Assembly: GCF_001640025.1 (NCBI RefSeq)
Contig: NC_031672.1
Coordinates: 2,356,001-2,420,000, forward strand
From: Sugiyamaella lignohabitans
Taxonomy: Eukaryota > Ascomycota > Dipodascomycetes > Dipodascales > Trichomonascaceae
Direction of reading: 5' to 3'
DNA: 64,000 bases
This document shows, one piece after another, positions 10,473-19,318 of this stretch; position 1 is the stretch's first letter; the number at the start of each line of letters is the position of its first letter. The notes under the pieces are model-generated. The model ran no database searches. It had not been told where the DNA came from and saw only the letters and a program-made list of their open reading frames with translations. A program made the translations under genes and the position numbers.

Positions 10473-11861
10473 ATGTCGCGAGTGATTACGTCGAAGCAGG
10501 TTCTTCTGGATGATAAGCTCGTCCCAGCACGCATTGTCATCTCGGAGAATGGCAAAATTCAGGCCGTTGAGGTGATTTCTGGGGACAAAGCTGGGAGTAA
10601 TGAGTTTAGTGACCTTCCGGTTACCGATTATGGCAATTTGGCGATTTTACCAGGTCTGGTGGATACACATGTTCATTTGAATGAGCCGGGGAGAACTGAC
10701 TGGGAGGGGTTTGAAACAGGCACCAAGGCAGCAGCTTCGGGAGGTGTGACCACTGTTATTGATATGCCATTGAATGCAATTCCTCCCACTACAACGGTTG
10801 CTAATTTGACGACCAAGATTAATGCGTCCAAGGGCCAGACTTGGGTCGATGTCGGGTTCTGGGGAGGAGTGATTCCTGGTAATGAAGACGACCTGGTGCC
10901 GTTGATCGAAGCTGGTGTTAAAGGATTCAAATGCTTTTTAATGGAATCCGGGGTTGACGAGTTCCCAGCAGTTGATATGGACGATGTGAAGAAAGCCATG
11001 ACTAAACTCAATGGTAAGAAGACGATTCTCATGTTCCATGCTGAGATGGATAAGGACCCTCACACTGGTCATAGTCATAGCCATGACGAGCCTGATCCCA
11101 CTCATTACGACACATTTCTCAAATCGCGACCAGATTCGTTTGAAACCACTGCTATTTCCGAAGTCATTAAAGCGTCGTCGACCGCGCCAGATCTCAATCT
11201 CCATATTGTCCATCTTGCATCTGCCCAAGCAGTTCCTCTTGTAGCAGAAGCACAAAAGAAAGGAATCAAATTATCAGCCGAGACATGTTTCCATTACCTG
11301 ACACTTGCTGCCGAGGCAGTTCCTGATAAAGCCACTCAGTATAAATGCTGTCCTCCGATTCGAGATGGAGCTACCCAAGACGCTCTTTGGGCGGGAATCC
11401 AAGCCAATACCATTAAAACGATTGTATCCGACCATTCTCCCTGTACACCCAACCTGAAACTGCTTGAATCTGGTGATTTCATGGCAGCTTGGGGCGGTAT
11501 TTCGAGTGTAGGACTGGGTCTTGTAGTTCTCTGGACCGAAGTGCAGAACCATCGTTCGTCGTCCAACATCACGCTTGCGGACATTTCACGCTGGACTTCG
11601 CTCAACACCGCTAAACAAGTCCATCTCGACGACACCAAAGGCTCTATCACCCCTGGCAAAGACGCCGATTTCTGCATTTTCGACCCCTCGGCCCAATGGA
11701 CGCTCGACCAAACCAAACTTCAATTCAAAAACAAACTCACCCCCTACAACGGCCGCCAACTCACCGGCCGCGTTGTCGAAACCGTCCTCGCTGGCACCAC
11801 CATCTACCGCCACGACACAGGCTTCACCTCGTCAACACCCACCGGCAAACTCCTTCTGTAG
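10473..11861 (+). CDS. DAL1: allantoinase
   Basis: 462 residues from the ATG at 10473. It is an amidohydrolase-fold hydantoinase/allantoinase: DTHVHLNEPGRTDWEGF carries the first metal-binding His pair, GVKGFKCFLMESG has the Lys expected to be carbamylated, FHAEMD and HIVHLASA give further metal-binding His, and SDHSPC supplies the Asp. A His-rich insert (HTGHSHSHDEPDPTH) follows the FHAEMD His. The enzyme opens the ring of allantoin to allantoate, the first step of allantoin use as a nitrogen source. No other DAL pathway enzyme lies next to it, although a DAL5/TNA1-like permease is found 39 kb away. GATA boxes upstream fit nitrogen regulation. Confidence 0.95.
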   Translation: MSRVITSKQVLLDDKLVPARIVISENGKIQAVEVISGDKAGSNEFSDLPVTDYGNLAILPGLVDTHVHLNEPGRTDWEGFETGTKAAASGGVTTVIDMPLNAIPPTTTVANLTTKINASKGQTWVDVGFWGGVIPGNEDDLVPLIEAGVKGFKCFLMESGVDEFPAVDMDDVKKAMTKLNGKKTILMFHAEMDKDPHTGHSHSHDEPDPTHYDTFLKSRPDSFETTAISEVIKASSTAPDLNLHIVHLASAQAVPLVAEAQKKGIKLSAETCFHYLTLAAEAVPDKATQYKCCPPIRDGATQDALWAGIQANTIKTIVSDHSPCTPNLKLLESGDFMAAWGGISSVGLGLVVLWTEVQNHRSSSNITLADISRWTSLNTAKQVHLDDTKGSITPGKDADFCIFDPSAQWTLDQTKLQFKNKLTPYNGRQLTGRVVETVLAGTTIYRHDTGFTSSTPTGKLLL

Positions 11862-11906
11862 CGGACAAAACAAGACTGGGTCGAAGAATAACCGGGAATC
11901 GGGCAT

Positions 11907-11957
11907 GCCTCCGGCGGCCGGGCTCCGCCCGGACGGGGTTGTGCTCGCTTCGCGAGC
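11907..11957 (+). repeat. GC-rich repeat, single left arm
   Basis: Solo left arm with a CCGGGC-TCC-GCCCGG first hairpin and GCTCGCTTCGCGAGC second hairpin, 46 bases after the DAL1 stop. It is followed directly by a full element. Confidence 0.88.
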
Positions 11958-11977
11958 TGTTTGGGGGTTCCCTGCCT

Positions 11978-12118
11978 GCCTCCGGCGGCTGAGACTCTGC
12001 CCCAGACCCCTTTGCTCCTGCTTCGCAGGAGATTTAGGCTTGTGTCACCCCCGACGCCCGACTCGAGCGAAGCGAGAGGGGCCACGGGGTCTGGGGCAGA
12101 GCCCCAGCCGCCGGAGGC
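11978..12118. repeat. GC-rich inverted-repeat element, full-length (141 bp)
   Basis: It lies between convergent DAL1 and ATP4. The left-arm first hairpin has one mismatch (CTGAGAC against GCCCCAG). The pairing extends into the flanks (CCCTG before, CAGGG after). Confidence 0.9.
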
Positions 12119-12216
12119 AGCCAGGGCACCGAGCGTGTTCAATAATATATTAACATAGTCAGATATCTATGCACAAAATGCCTACGTTAAGAGGATGGGG
12201 GGTGATGGGAGTGTTT

Positions 12217-12882
12217 TTAGGCCTTCTTGGCGAACAGTTGCTCGATGTCGGCAACGGCTTGGTTGAGCACCGATTGTTGGAACTTCTTGGTAGAAACCTC
12301 CTTCTCGATCTTGGCAATGACGGCCTCAGCAAGCTCCTTTTGCTCGCGTTGACGCACTTGACCCTCGTATCTGACCCAGGAGTCCAAAACGCTCTTGGCC
12401 TCGTGGGCAAACTCGACCTTTTGCTTGGCCTCAAAAGCCTTGGCCTCGAGCTCGACTGTCTCCTTGGAAAGAGCGAAAAGGTCCTTGGTAGTGGCAACAA
12501 CGTCCTTGAGTTGGTTGACTGACTCGATTCTCTCCTTAACAGCAACAACGTGGCCTTCACGAGCCTTGTCAAGAGCTCCACGAATGGTGCTGATGTGTCC
12601 CTCGGCCCAGTCCTTGTAAGCAGGAGCAGCAGTCTTGGACATGACGTACAAGAAAGCTCCGAAAACAACCAACAAACAGGTCTCGGCGTTGACAACGTAT
12701 AAACTGTTGGAAACAGCATAGATAGCAGCGGCTGAAGAAGTGGCAAGGATTCCGGTCTTGGAAATCAGGTTGCTGCCGGGAAGAGCATCAATAATAGCCT
12801 GAGCCTTGGTCTTGGGGTCGACTTGAGAAGCGTATCCACGCAGAGCAAGTCCCATAACAGGACGGGCGGCCAATGGGCGCAT
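12217..12882 (-). CDS. ATP4: mitochondrial ATP synthase subunit b (Atp4)
   Basis: 221 residues. An Arg/Ala-rich presequence (MRPLAARPVMGLALRGYAS) precedes the mature chain. SNLISKTGILATSSAAAIYAVSNSLYVVNAE and the second hydrophobic segment form the membrane part. The long charged helix that follows (APAYKDWAEGHI, then VELEAKAFEAKQKVEFAHEAKSVLDSWVRYE) is diagnostic of subunit b of the F1Fo peripheral stalk. The ATG at 12882 is immediately preceded on the coding strand by TACTAAC (12900-12894) and CAG (12887-12885), the pattern of an intron end. A 5' UTR intron, or an unseen first exon, is therefore possible; I found no convincing 5' splice site. Confidence 0.93.
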   Translation of the reverse strand: MRPLAARPVMGLALRGYASQVDPKTKAQAIIDALPGSNLISKTGILATSSAAAIYAVSNSLYVVNAETCLLVVFGAFLYVMSKTAAPAYKDWAEGHISTIRGALDKAREGHVVAVKERIESVNQLKDVVATTKDLFALSKETVELEAKAFEAKQKVEFAHEAKSVLDSWVRYEGQVRQREQKELAEAVIAKIEKEVSTKKFQQSVLNQAVADIEQLFAKKA

Positions 12883-12915
12883 GGCTGGGGCGCGTTAGTA
12901 TTGGTTTGGGGGTCG

Positions 12916-12968
12916 GCCTCCGGCGGCTGGGGCGCTGCCCCAGACCCCGTTGTGCTCGCTTCGCGAGC
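12916..12968 (+). repeat. GC-rich repeat, single left arm, upstream of ATP4
   Basis: Solo arm 34 bases upstream of the ATP4 ATG. On the ATP4 coding strand it reads as a right arm ending about 16 bases before a TACTAAC, similar to the arrangement at the end of the intron at 61354-61573. Confidence 0.88.
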
Positions 12969-14110
12969 TTTCGTGGGGTAGGAGGGGGATTTGGGAGTTG
13001 GCTGTTCGTGTTAAATGAGCTGGGAGTGTGTCAAGTGAGTGGAGGAGAGATGAGAGACGGATTGGAAAGGTGTTTTGAGCAGGGGGGTCAGTACAAGTAG
13101 GTACTGCTATTCGGGAGAAGAATTGATTCAAAATTCAGCAAAAATAGACATATTCGTGTCGAAATCACCGATTGAGCTTTTAAAACCGATATCGAAATGT
13201 CACAGTACTGACATTATTGGCTTCTCTTCTCGACAATTGCCATTTATCCCAGATATTCATCAATTTTTCATGACCATAGTGTTACTTGAGTGCATGATAT
13301 CAATATCTGAAAAATCGGAATGCTGGCTCTATATCGAAATCTATTGTACCATATGAATCCATTTCTGCTAGCAGCTTATTTCTATACTGTTGAATAGCAT
13401 AACACTATAAAACAAAATCAGAAAGTCACAGCTCGGTTGCATTCATGTCGTTTCTGAACTAAGTTGCCAATTCGATATTTTCAGTTCCGTTCACTGTTGT
13501 TTTTGTGCTTCGTAAATGCTCTAACTTCGAGCAGACTGAATAAACTGACCAGTTGTCTTCTTCATTTTCGGATCTATAATTTTAAATGATACTTCACTCG
13601 AACCTGCTCACTATACCTTTACGCTGGACTCCAATTACCTGCCAGGTTGCCAATTCTCTCAATTTTCGATATTCTCGTACTAAACTACTTCTCTTGTAAC
13701 TGCCATTCAGCCGAATTTCAAAATTCCGAGAAAACCATTCTATTTTTCACTTGTTTTCGTTTTGTCGCGACATTTCTACTCTCACCGGAATCTCCCTTTC
13801 TCGAGGCACAACTCACAACAACTCAGCTCATTTCACAAAAACCCCTGCTCTGATATTTCACTTACCCAAAGAACGAGTAGCAAGACGGAGACTCATCTTA
13901 GTTTTTGTATCTGAATTTTCGACGTCAATCTACGAAATGTCAGTTTCAGCGTCAAACTCTCCAACACTGCACTCACTCAGAACTTTCTACTGCTGGTGCA
14001 TCCCTTCTCACCCAATAGCGTTCGAGAACGGGCAAAAAACTGCCAGCCCAACCCCAGCCCACACGACGCGGCGGTTGCGGCGGGCGCCGATCAGGGTCCA
14101 GGGGGACGGT
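12969..14110. other. intergenic, no gene supported
   Basis: About 1.1 kb between ATP4 and the next repeat. It is AT-rich between 13100 and 13960 with many TTCGAAAT-like words. The longest open frame here runs into the repeat element and has no recognisable features. I see no RNA gene. Confidence 0.5.
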
Positions 14111-14331
14111 GCCTCCGGCGGCTGGGGCTCCGCCCCAGACCCCGCTGCTCCTCTCGCTTCGCTCGAGTCGTTTTCTAGGGGGGTGGGTATCATTTCTGGG
14201 AAGACAGGGTCCAGGGATCGCCTGGGATCATGCTACCTACATGGTCAAGACCCTACTGACGCCCCCGAGCCCGACTCGAGCGGAGCGAGAGGAGCAGCGG
14301 GGTCTGGGGCGGAGCCCCAGCCGCCGGAGGC
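14111..14331. repeat. GC-rich inverted-repeat element, long form (221 bp)
   Basis: Both arms carry the CTCGAG-type second hairpin, so this copy is nearly symmetrical. Its spacer is about 100 bases. It ends 94 bases from the stop codon of the dehydrogenase gene. Confidence 0.9.
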
Positions 14332-14424
14332 AAAACCCCCTCCCCGTAAAAGAATGTTTTTTTCAGGTTCGTGAGAAGTGAAAGATCGGCACGTTTATTA
14401 CTGTATAAGGTATAAAGATGCAGA

Positions 14425-15387
14425 TTAGGCTTGAGCGACGAGTTTCTCGCTGAGGGTCCAGAGACGCTCGGCAGAGTCCATGTCTTTGGCAAAGGGAAGA
14501 CAGAGGTCTTCGTTGATGACACAGTCGCTCATGTAGCTTCCAGAGGACTTGACAATGGCGGGATCAAAGGCTGCAACCAGGGTGGTAGAGGCTCCTTGAG
14601 AGATGGTTTTGTACACGATCTTTTCTAGATATTCGCGTTGGAAACAGGGGTTTCCTTGGTAGTCAACCTCGTTGCTACTGAGCAAGTTTTCGAAATCGAT
14701 GTGTCTGCTTAGGTTGGTCGAGATCACTCCGGGGTGCAAACTGAAAGTGACGAGGCCTTTGGAAGCGTATCTTCTGTTAAGTTCACGGGTAAAGAGAATA
14801 TTGGCAGTCTTGGACTGGCCGTAGGCTTGGAAGGAGCCGTATTTTTCTCCGTTGCTGAAATTAACGTCGTCGAAACGAATGGGAGAGAATCTGTGGCCTT
14901 GACTTGAGACGTTGACGATGCGAGGATATTTCGAGGCCAGGATCTTGTTGATAATCAAGGTCGTGAACAGGAAATGGCCCAGATGGTTACTACCAAATTG
15001 ATTCTCGAAACCATCCTCGGTTTTGGAGAATGGACAGGCCATTACAGCAGCATTGTTAATCAATACATCAATGTGCTTGATATCGTGATCAGAATTGATC
15101 TTATCAGCAGCAGCACGAACAGTTTTCAAGCTAGCCAAATCAAACACTAATGGAGTAACATTGGCTGAAGGCACTTCTTCCTTAATCTTGGCAATGGTTT
15201 CCTCAAGAGAACTGGCTTTTCTTCCAGCAATAATCACTCTCTCAGCACCGTGTCTGGCAATGGTCAATGCGGTATGAGCACCCAATCCACCCCAGGTAGC
15301 TCCAGTCACAATCACAGTCTTGCCCTTGATATTATCAGCAAATTCAGCACCCACTTGCTCAGAGGTAGTTTGATTGTCAAAAGTCAT
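14425..15387 (-). CDS. short-chain dehydrogenase/reductase
   Basis: 320 residues from the ATG at 15387. It is an SDR fold of the retinol-dehydrogenase/WWOX-like type: the NAD(P)-binding motif TGATWGGLGAHTA is near residue 29, INNAAVM follows in the middle, NVSSQGHRF contains the catalytic Ser, and YGQSK carries the catalytic Tyr and Lys. LHPGVISTNLSRH follows the active site, as usual for this subgroup. Arg in AGRK after the second strand suggests NADP(H). The substrate cannot be deduced. In the glycine motif the usual G-x3-G-x-G is spaced as G-ATWG-G-L-G. Confidence 0.88.
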   Translation of the reverse strand: MTFDNQTTSEQVGAEFADNIKGKTVIVTGATWGGLGAHTALTIARHGAERVIIAGRKASSLEETIAKIKEEVPSANVTPLVFDLASLKTVRAAADKINSDHDIKHIDVLINNAAVMACPFSKTEDGFENQFGSNHLGHFLFTTLIINKILASKYPRIVNVSSQGHRFSPIRFDDVNFSNGEKYGSFQAYGQSKTANILFTRELNRRYASKGLVTFSLHPGVISTNLSRHIDFENLLSSNEVDYQGNPCFQREYLEKIVYKTISQGASTTLVAAFDPAIVKSSGSYMSDCVINEDLCLPFAKDMDSAERLWTLSEKLVAQA

Positions 15388-15662
15388 TTTTACTATCAAT
15401 TGAGATTCCAATTCTTCTTGCAACTCAATATCAATCCAATATCAGTTCAACTCTGAAACCTCGGGCCTTTTATGTACTTTCACAACTCTGTCGGAGTTAA
15501 TATCTCGAACATTGGTAATTCAGTCTCGAAGATAATCTGAAACTACCTATTTCTGGAAGTGATCTCCGCCGATCCCTTTCGAGACGGATATATATTTCAC
15601 TAAAGCCGACAGCCGAGATCCTGGACTTATATCCGTTGTAACTTGCTTTTGATGGGGGAGTC

Positions 15663-15714
15663 GCCTCCGGCGGCCGGGCGGAGCCCGGCCGCCGGTTGTG
15701 CTCGCTTCGCGAGC
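15663..15714 (+). repeat. GC-rich repeat, compact solo form
   Basis: A single arm in which the first hairpin is extended to a 13-bp perfect stem (CCGGCGGCCGGGC pairs with GCCCGGCCGCCGG around GGA). GCTCGCTTCGCGAGC follows. It lies upstream of the dehydrogenase gene. Confidence 0.85.
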
Positions 15715-16349
15715 GCTTGGAACCAACGATTGTGCATGTTTTAGGGGTGTTGGCGGTTGTCTGAGTGAGATGTCAGGTGTACGTAGTTCCACTCTGAAGT
15801 CCTCTACCATGCGGCTAATATTTTTGTCTTTCGGAGATAGATAAGGACGTGTGAAATAGCAATATAATGAGATTACTATATAGTTAATTGTGAGATTTTT
15901 ACCCCGGCAAAGGCACGTGGTATTCGTAGTTTATATCGTGGTGTAAATATCATCTCTTAGAAGAAGCATTGAAGAAAGTAGAGTATAACTAGACTTCAAA
16001 GCTGGGTCTGCCAAACGCCAGTAGTAACTGTCTTTCATGTTTTTAGGCTGTCGGTCTTAAAACTGAGCCTCAAGAGGTACTAATTTCCTTAATTCCCAGT
16101 ATAAATTCGAATTATAGCCTCGGTATCATAGCATCAGAAAGTCCACTAAATTTGCTCACGTGATTAATATATGCGATTCAGGATCCGCACGGCAGAGCTT
16201 AATTGTTCCCCCTGAGATCTCCATTTGTGGCGGTCGATGGTCAACAGGTTCGTGATTCACATAAATAAAACGAGTCCAAATGGTTCACCATGTTTCTAGC
16301 CTTTTCAACTATCGTTTTAAGTCCGATGACATTGCTATACCGGTTCCGT
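15715..16349. other. intergenic, no gene supported
   Basis: Separates the dehydrogenase promoter from the duplicated PIPK-like unit. CACGTG boxes occur at 15914-15919 and 16157-16162. Nothing else was recognised. Confidence 0.5.
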
Positions 16350-16577
16350 GTTATGGGAAACTGGAGGTTGGTCATTTGATTTTCGACCCATAATTTTGGT
16401 GGTGGTTGCACATATAATGACTGGGAACTCCCAGTTCCTTCTCTTCTTCTTCTTTTTTTCTTCTCGTCTGTTAGAACAACTCTGCCTGCTAAGTTTGCAC
16501 ACCAGTATTGTTTCAAGATCTTTTTTAACCAGCGTTTTTCAACAATTGTTTTTATTTCCACCTGTTTTATTGAAAAG

Positions 16578-18416
16578 ATGGGTTCTTTGGGTCAACTTGA
16601 CTCTGATTTTTGCTTCCCTCCTGAGCAGGGTGAGCTTGACCGTTATGAATCTTCTTTGAGCTCTTCTGAGTCTGGTGACAGTGACGAAGAGGAATTGGAT
16701 TTGAACCTCTACTTTGAACGTTCTCCTGCCGTTATCCGTGCTTTGGAAAAGTTTGATCAGTTCATGGCTGAGAACCCCAATCACAAGTTCTCCCACCGCC
16801 CCGCCAGACTCTCTGCCTTTGATTATCACCAGGATTTTATTCCTTCTCATTGCCCCGTTGATTCTGACGTTACTGTTGAATCAATTGAGACTTTGGATAT
16901 TTCTGAGGATTGCGATGATTTTAATTTGGAGAATAAACCCATTGACATTGAGGAAGATGGTGATGATACCGCCTCAATCTACTCGGATGACTTTGAGTCC
17001 GACGAAGATGAGTGTCCTCACTGGCCAGTTTACAGTGTTTCGGACTACATTGATTTGATTAATCCAGATGGAGGAAACCCATACGAGATTTCAACCGAGT
17101 TATTGGATACTTCTGAGGCAGTCATTGAGTCTTCAGATGTCGAGCCAACCACTTCTGGCGATGACACTTTGGTGGATTCCACCGACGATGAACTTCCTGC
17201 TCCTTCTTTTGAGACTACTTCATCCGGCATCTCTGTTCTTGAGAAGCTTGCCAAATTTGAGCGATCTTATCGCGATATTGTTGCGAGAATCCCTTATCCC
17301 GCAAACCAAGCCTTTGCCAGAACAGATTCTGCTGTTGACAATCTTGTTTCCAAAGTCACTTCCATTGAGAAGACCTGTCAGGCACTTGATGCTGAGGAAC
17401 CCCATGCTGAGTCTCTGGTCGAGGCAGGAAAACCATTGTCATGGCCTGAGGACGACACCTCTTATTTTGTTCCTGACATCATTGAAAATTTGGACATCCC
17501 TATTATCGACGTAACTGATGACAAGGGGTCATTTTTGAAACAGAAGCTGAAATCCAAAGTCAGCTCTCTTAAAAGAAAGTTTGCAATTCATAAGCGGGCT
17601 CCTATTTCCAAGTCTGCTCTTATGTTCAAGGGAATCCAAACAGCAATTTATGCTAATCCTCGATTGATTGATCCCGAGGTCACCCTCCCCTATGTGATGA
17701 TGGGACTTAAGAAATACCGCCTTGGCGACGGATCTATTATTGACGTTCATTCACCATTGGTTTACGACAACATTCGTACACTTTGTGGAATCTCACATCG
17801 AGAGCTTTTGAATTCCTTTATGGATTCTGATCTGGTCAACTCCCATTCGTATGGAGGCAGATTGGTCACTCCTGATGCCAAGTACATCATTAAGACCATT
17901 CAATGCAAAGAGCATAAACTCATGGGTAGTTACGAGTTCTTGGACGAGTATTATTATCGTGTCAAGGAGAATCCCACCACTCAGCTCCCATTCTACCTTG
18001 GTCATTACACCATTCACATTGATGGCAAGGAGACTCATTTTGTTATCATGAAGAATATGGATCATTTGAATCCCAATGGTTCTATCTCTGTGGAGAGAGA
18101 CGAGCGAGATAAGTTCATGACTCAGCTCAGAAAAGATGTCGACCTGTTGAAGAAGCATGGCATTACCAATTATTCATTGATGGTTGGACTTGAGTGTGAC
18201 CCTCATACTGGCGAACAACGACCTGTTACAGGTATGATTGATACCCTTTGCCCGTTTAGTCGGCGCAAGAGAGTGGAGAGTAATATCAGACGACTATTAT
18301 CTGATAACTCCACTATGGAAGTTGTTCCCCCTCACCAGTATGGAATGGAGTTCCTTAATTTCATTCAATCTGCCTTGGTCTCTGGACTTGGCGGGTCAGT
18401 GGTCACACGTTGTTAA
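16578..18416 (+). CDS. PIPK-domain-like protein, copy 1
   Basis: 612 residues. Residues 1-230 are acidic and Ser-rich with a PHWPVYSVSDYIDLINPDG block. A basic stretch (KQKLKSKVSSLKRKF) leads into a domain resembling phosphatidylinositol-phosphate kinases: YIIKTI with the predicted ATP-binding Lys at 439, EHKLMGSYEFLDEYYYRVKENP, FVIMKNM, LRKDVDLLKKHGITNYSLMVGL, and MIDTLCPFSRRKRVES with Asp 555. The DLKGS motif is missing or replaced by NPNGS, and MDYSLL reads TNYSLM. The protein may therefore be catalytically dead or strongly divergent; that is inference. No gene-specific function is known to me. The second copy at 36792-38714 shares ~96% of residues. Confidence 0.75.
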   Translation: MGSLGQLDSDFCFPPEQGELDRYESSLSSSESGDSDEEELDLNLYFERSPAVIRALEKFDQFMAENPNHKFSHRPARLSAFDYHQDFIPSHCPVDSDVTVESIETLDISEDCDDFNLENKPIDIEEDGDDTASIYSDDFESDEDECPHWPVYSVSDYIDLINPDGGNPYEISTELLDTSEAVIESSDVEPTTSGDDTLVDSTDDELPAPSFETTSSGISVLEKLAKFERSYRDIVARIPYPANQAFARTDSAVDNLVSKVTSIEKTCQALDAEEPHAESLVEAGKPLSWPEDDTSYFVPDIIENLDIPIIDVTDDKGSFLKQKLKSKVSSLKRKFAIHKRAPISKSALMFKGIQTAIYANPRLIDPEVTLPYVMMGLKKYRLGDGSIIDVHSPLVYDNIRTLCGISHRELLNSFMDSDLVNSHSYGGRLVTPDAKYIIKTIQCKEHKLMGSYEFLDEYYYRVKENPTTQLPFYLGHYTIHIDGKETHFVIMKNMDHLNPNGSISVERDERDKFMTQLRKDVDLLKKHGITNYSLMVGLECDPHTGEQRPVTGMIDTLCPFSRRKRVESNIRRLLSDNSTMEVVPPHQYGMEFLNFIQSALVSGLGGSVVTRC

Positions 18417-19318
18417 GTTCATTCCTTCATGCTGTGCGGGTCGCTGGTCGGTCAGCATTGTAGAGGCTATTATTGCCTTGTCTGTCAGTTCCCTGTTTCT
18501 TCGAGGGACCAATATTGGCAAAGACTATTAGTTCAGGGTGAGACTATCTTTTTCTTTGATAGTCGACCAACCGAATTTTCAAGGCGGTCTTCAGACACAC
18601 TTGTCATGGTTTCACCTTTGGTTCTATTGGATTGGATCTCGTTTAGATTTCCCTTCGATTGGCGAGATTCAGTCGGCGGCATCCCGAGTCCTGACTGATA
18701 TATACCGTCATTTCATTGGTTTCTGGTCTCAAGTCTCGCTACTCAGTCATTGTCCCTTGTTGTTCACTACATCCGTCGCCTCGCACACCGCGAGCAGCTG
18801 ACCCTTTAGATCGTTCGACTACGGTAGAGCTGGCTCCTTGCCAGCCTACTCCTGGACATTCTCGACTCCGTCCAATTACGGCGCTTCCTTAGCGACATTT
18901 TGGAACTGGATTTCGAAGCTCACAATTTTCATGGACGGACAACGACTACAAGCAGACTTGAGACCTTAGGTGATCACATTTTTATTCCTAACCTGACCAA
19001 TGGACCCTTAATAGTACCACCCTACTATGACTTGGACACTGATCTCCAATTTTAGGATTCAGAGGCTCGACAAATCAATCTAATGGACTAGTTGATTTTG
19101 TTCTAATGGGATTTCTTGTATTGATTGAGAGATCCTTCACTTGTTAAGGAACTGGCGGACAAGTATAGAAGAACAGAAGCTAGGCCGGCTAGTGGTACCC
19201 GCACACTTGATTGATTTGAGCTTAATAGCCTATTATTATTTCTTACCTGTTGTTGTTGTTGTTAACTTTATTGTACTCGCACAAGTTGAACTCTGTCTTT
19301 ATTAATATTATTAATTTT
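18417..19318 (+). other. conserved 3' flank of PIPK-like gene, copy 1
   Basis: Non-coding as far as I can see, but homologous to the 3' flank of the second copy. The block at about 18750-18970 is clearly better conserved than the stretch before it (18470-18720). It probably represents a long 3' UTR ending in the AT-rich run near 19300. Confidence 0.55.

Larger units (their letters stand above)
16350..19318 (+). repeat. duplicated segment, copy 1 (PIPK-like gene unit)
   Basis: About 3 kb shared with 35890-38941 in opposite orientation. Similarity starts near GTTATGGG, about 228 bases before the ATG, and ends in an AT-rich run about 900 bases after the stop. The coding part is far more alike than the 3' flank. 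No terminal repeats or target duplications were seen at the borders. Confidence 0.85.

Noticed and set aside
13751..14374. 207-codon open frame upstream of and into a repeat element
   Set aside because: Its last third is repeat sequence and the rest has no recognisable domain or codon bias.
16350..19318. PIPK-like unit as a classical transposon
   Set aside because: No transposase, terminal repeats, target duplication or poly(A) tail at the borders was found; duplication by recombination is equally possible.
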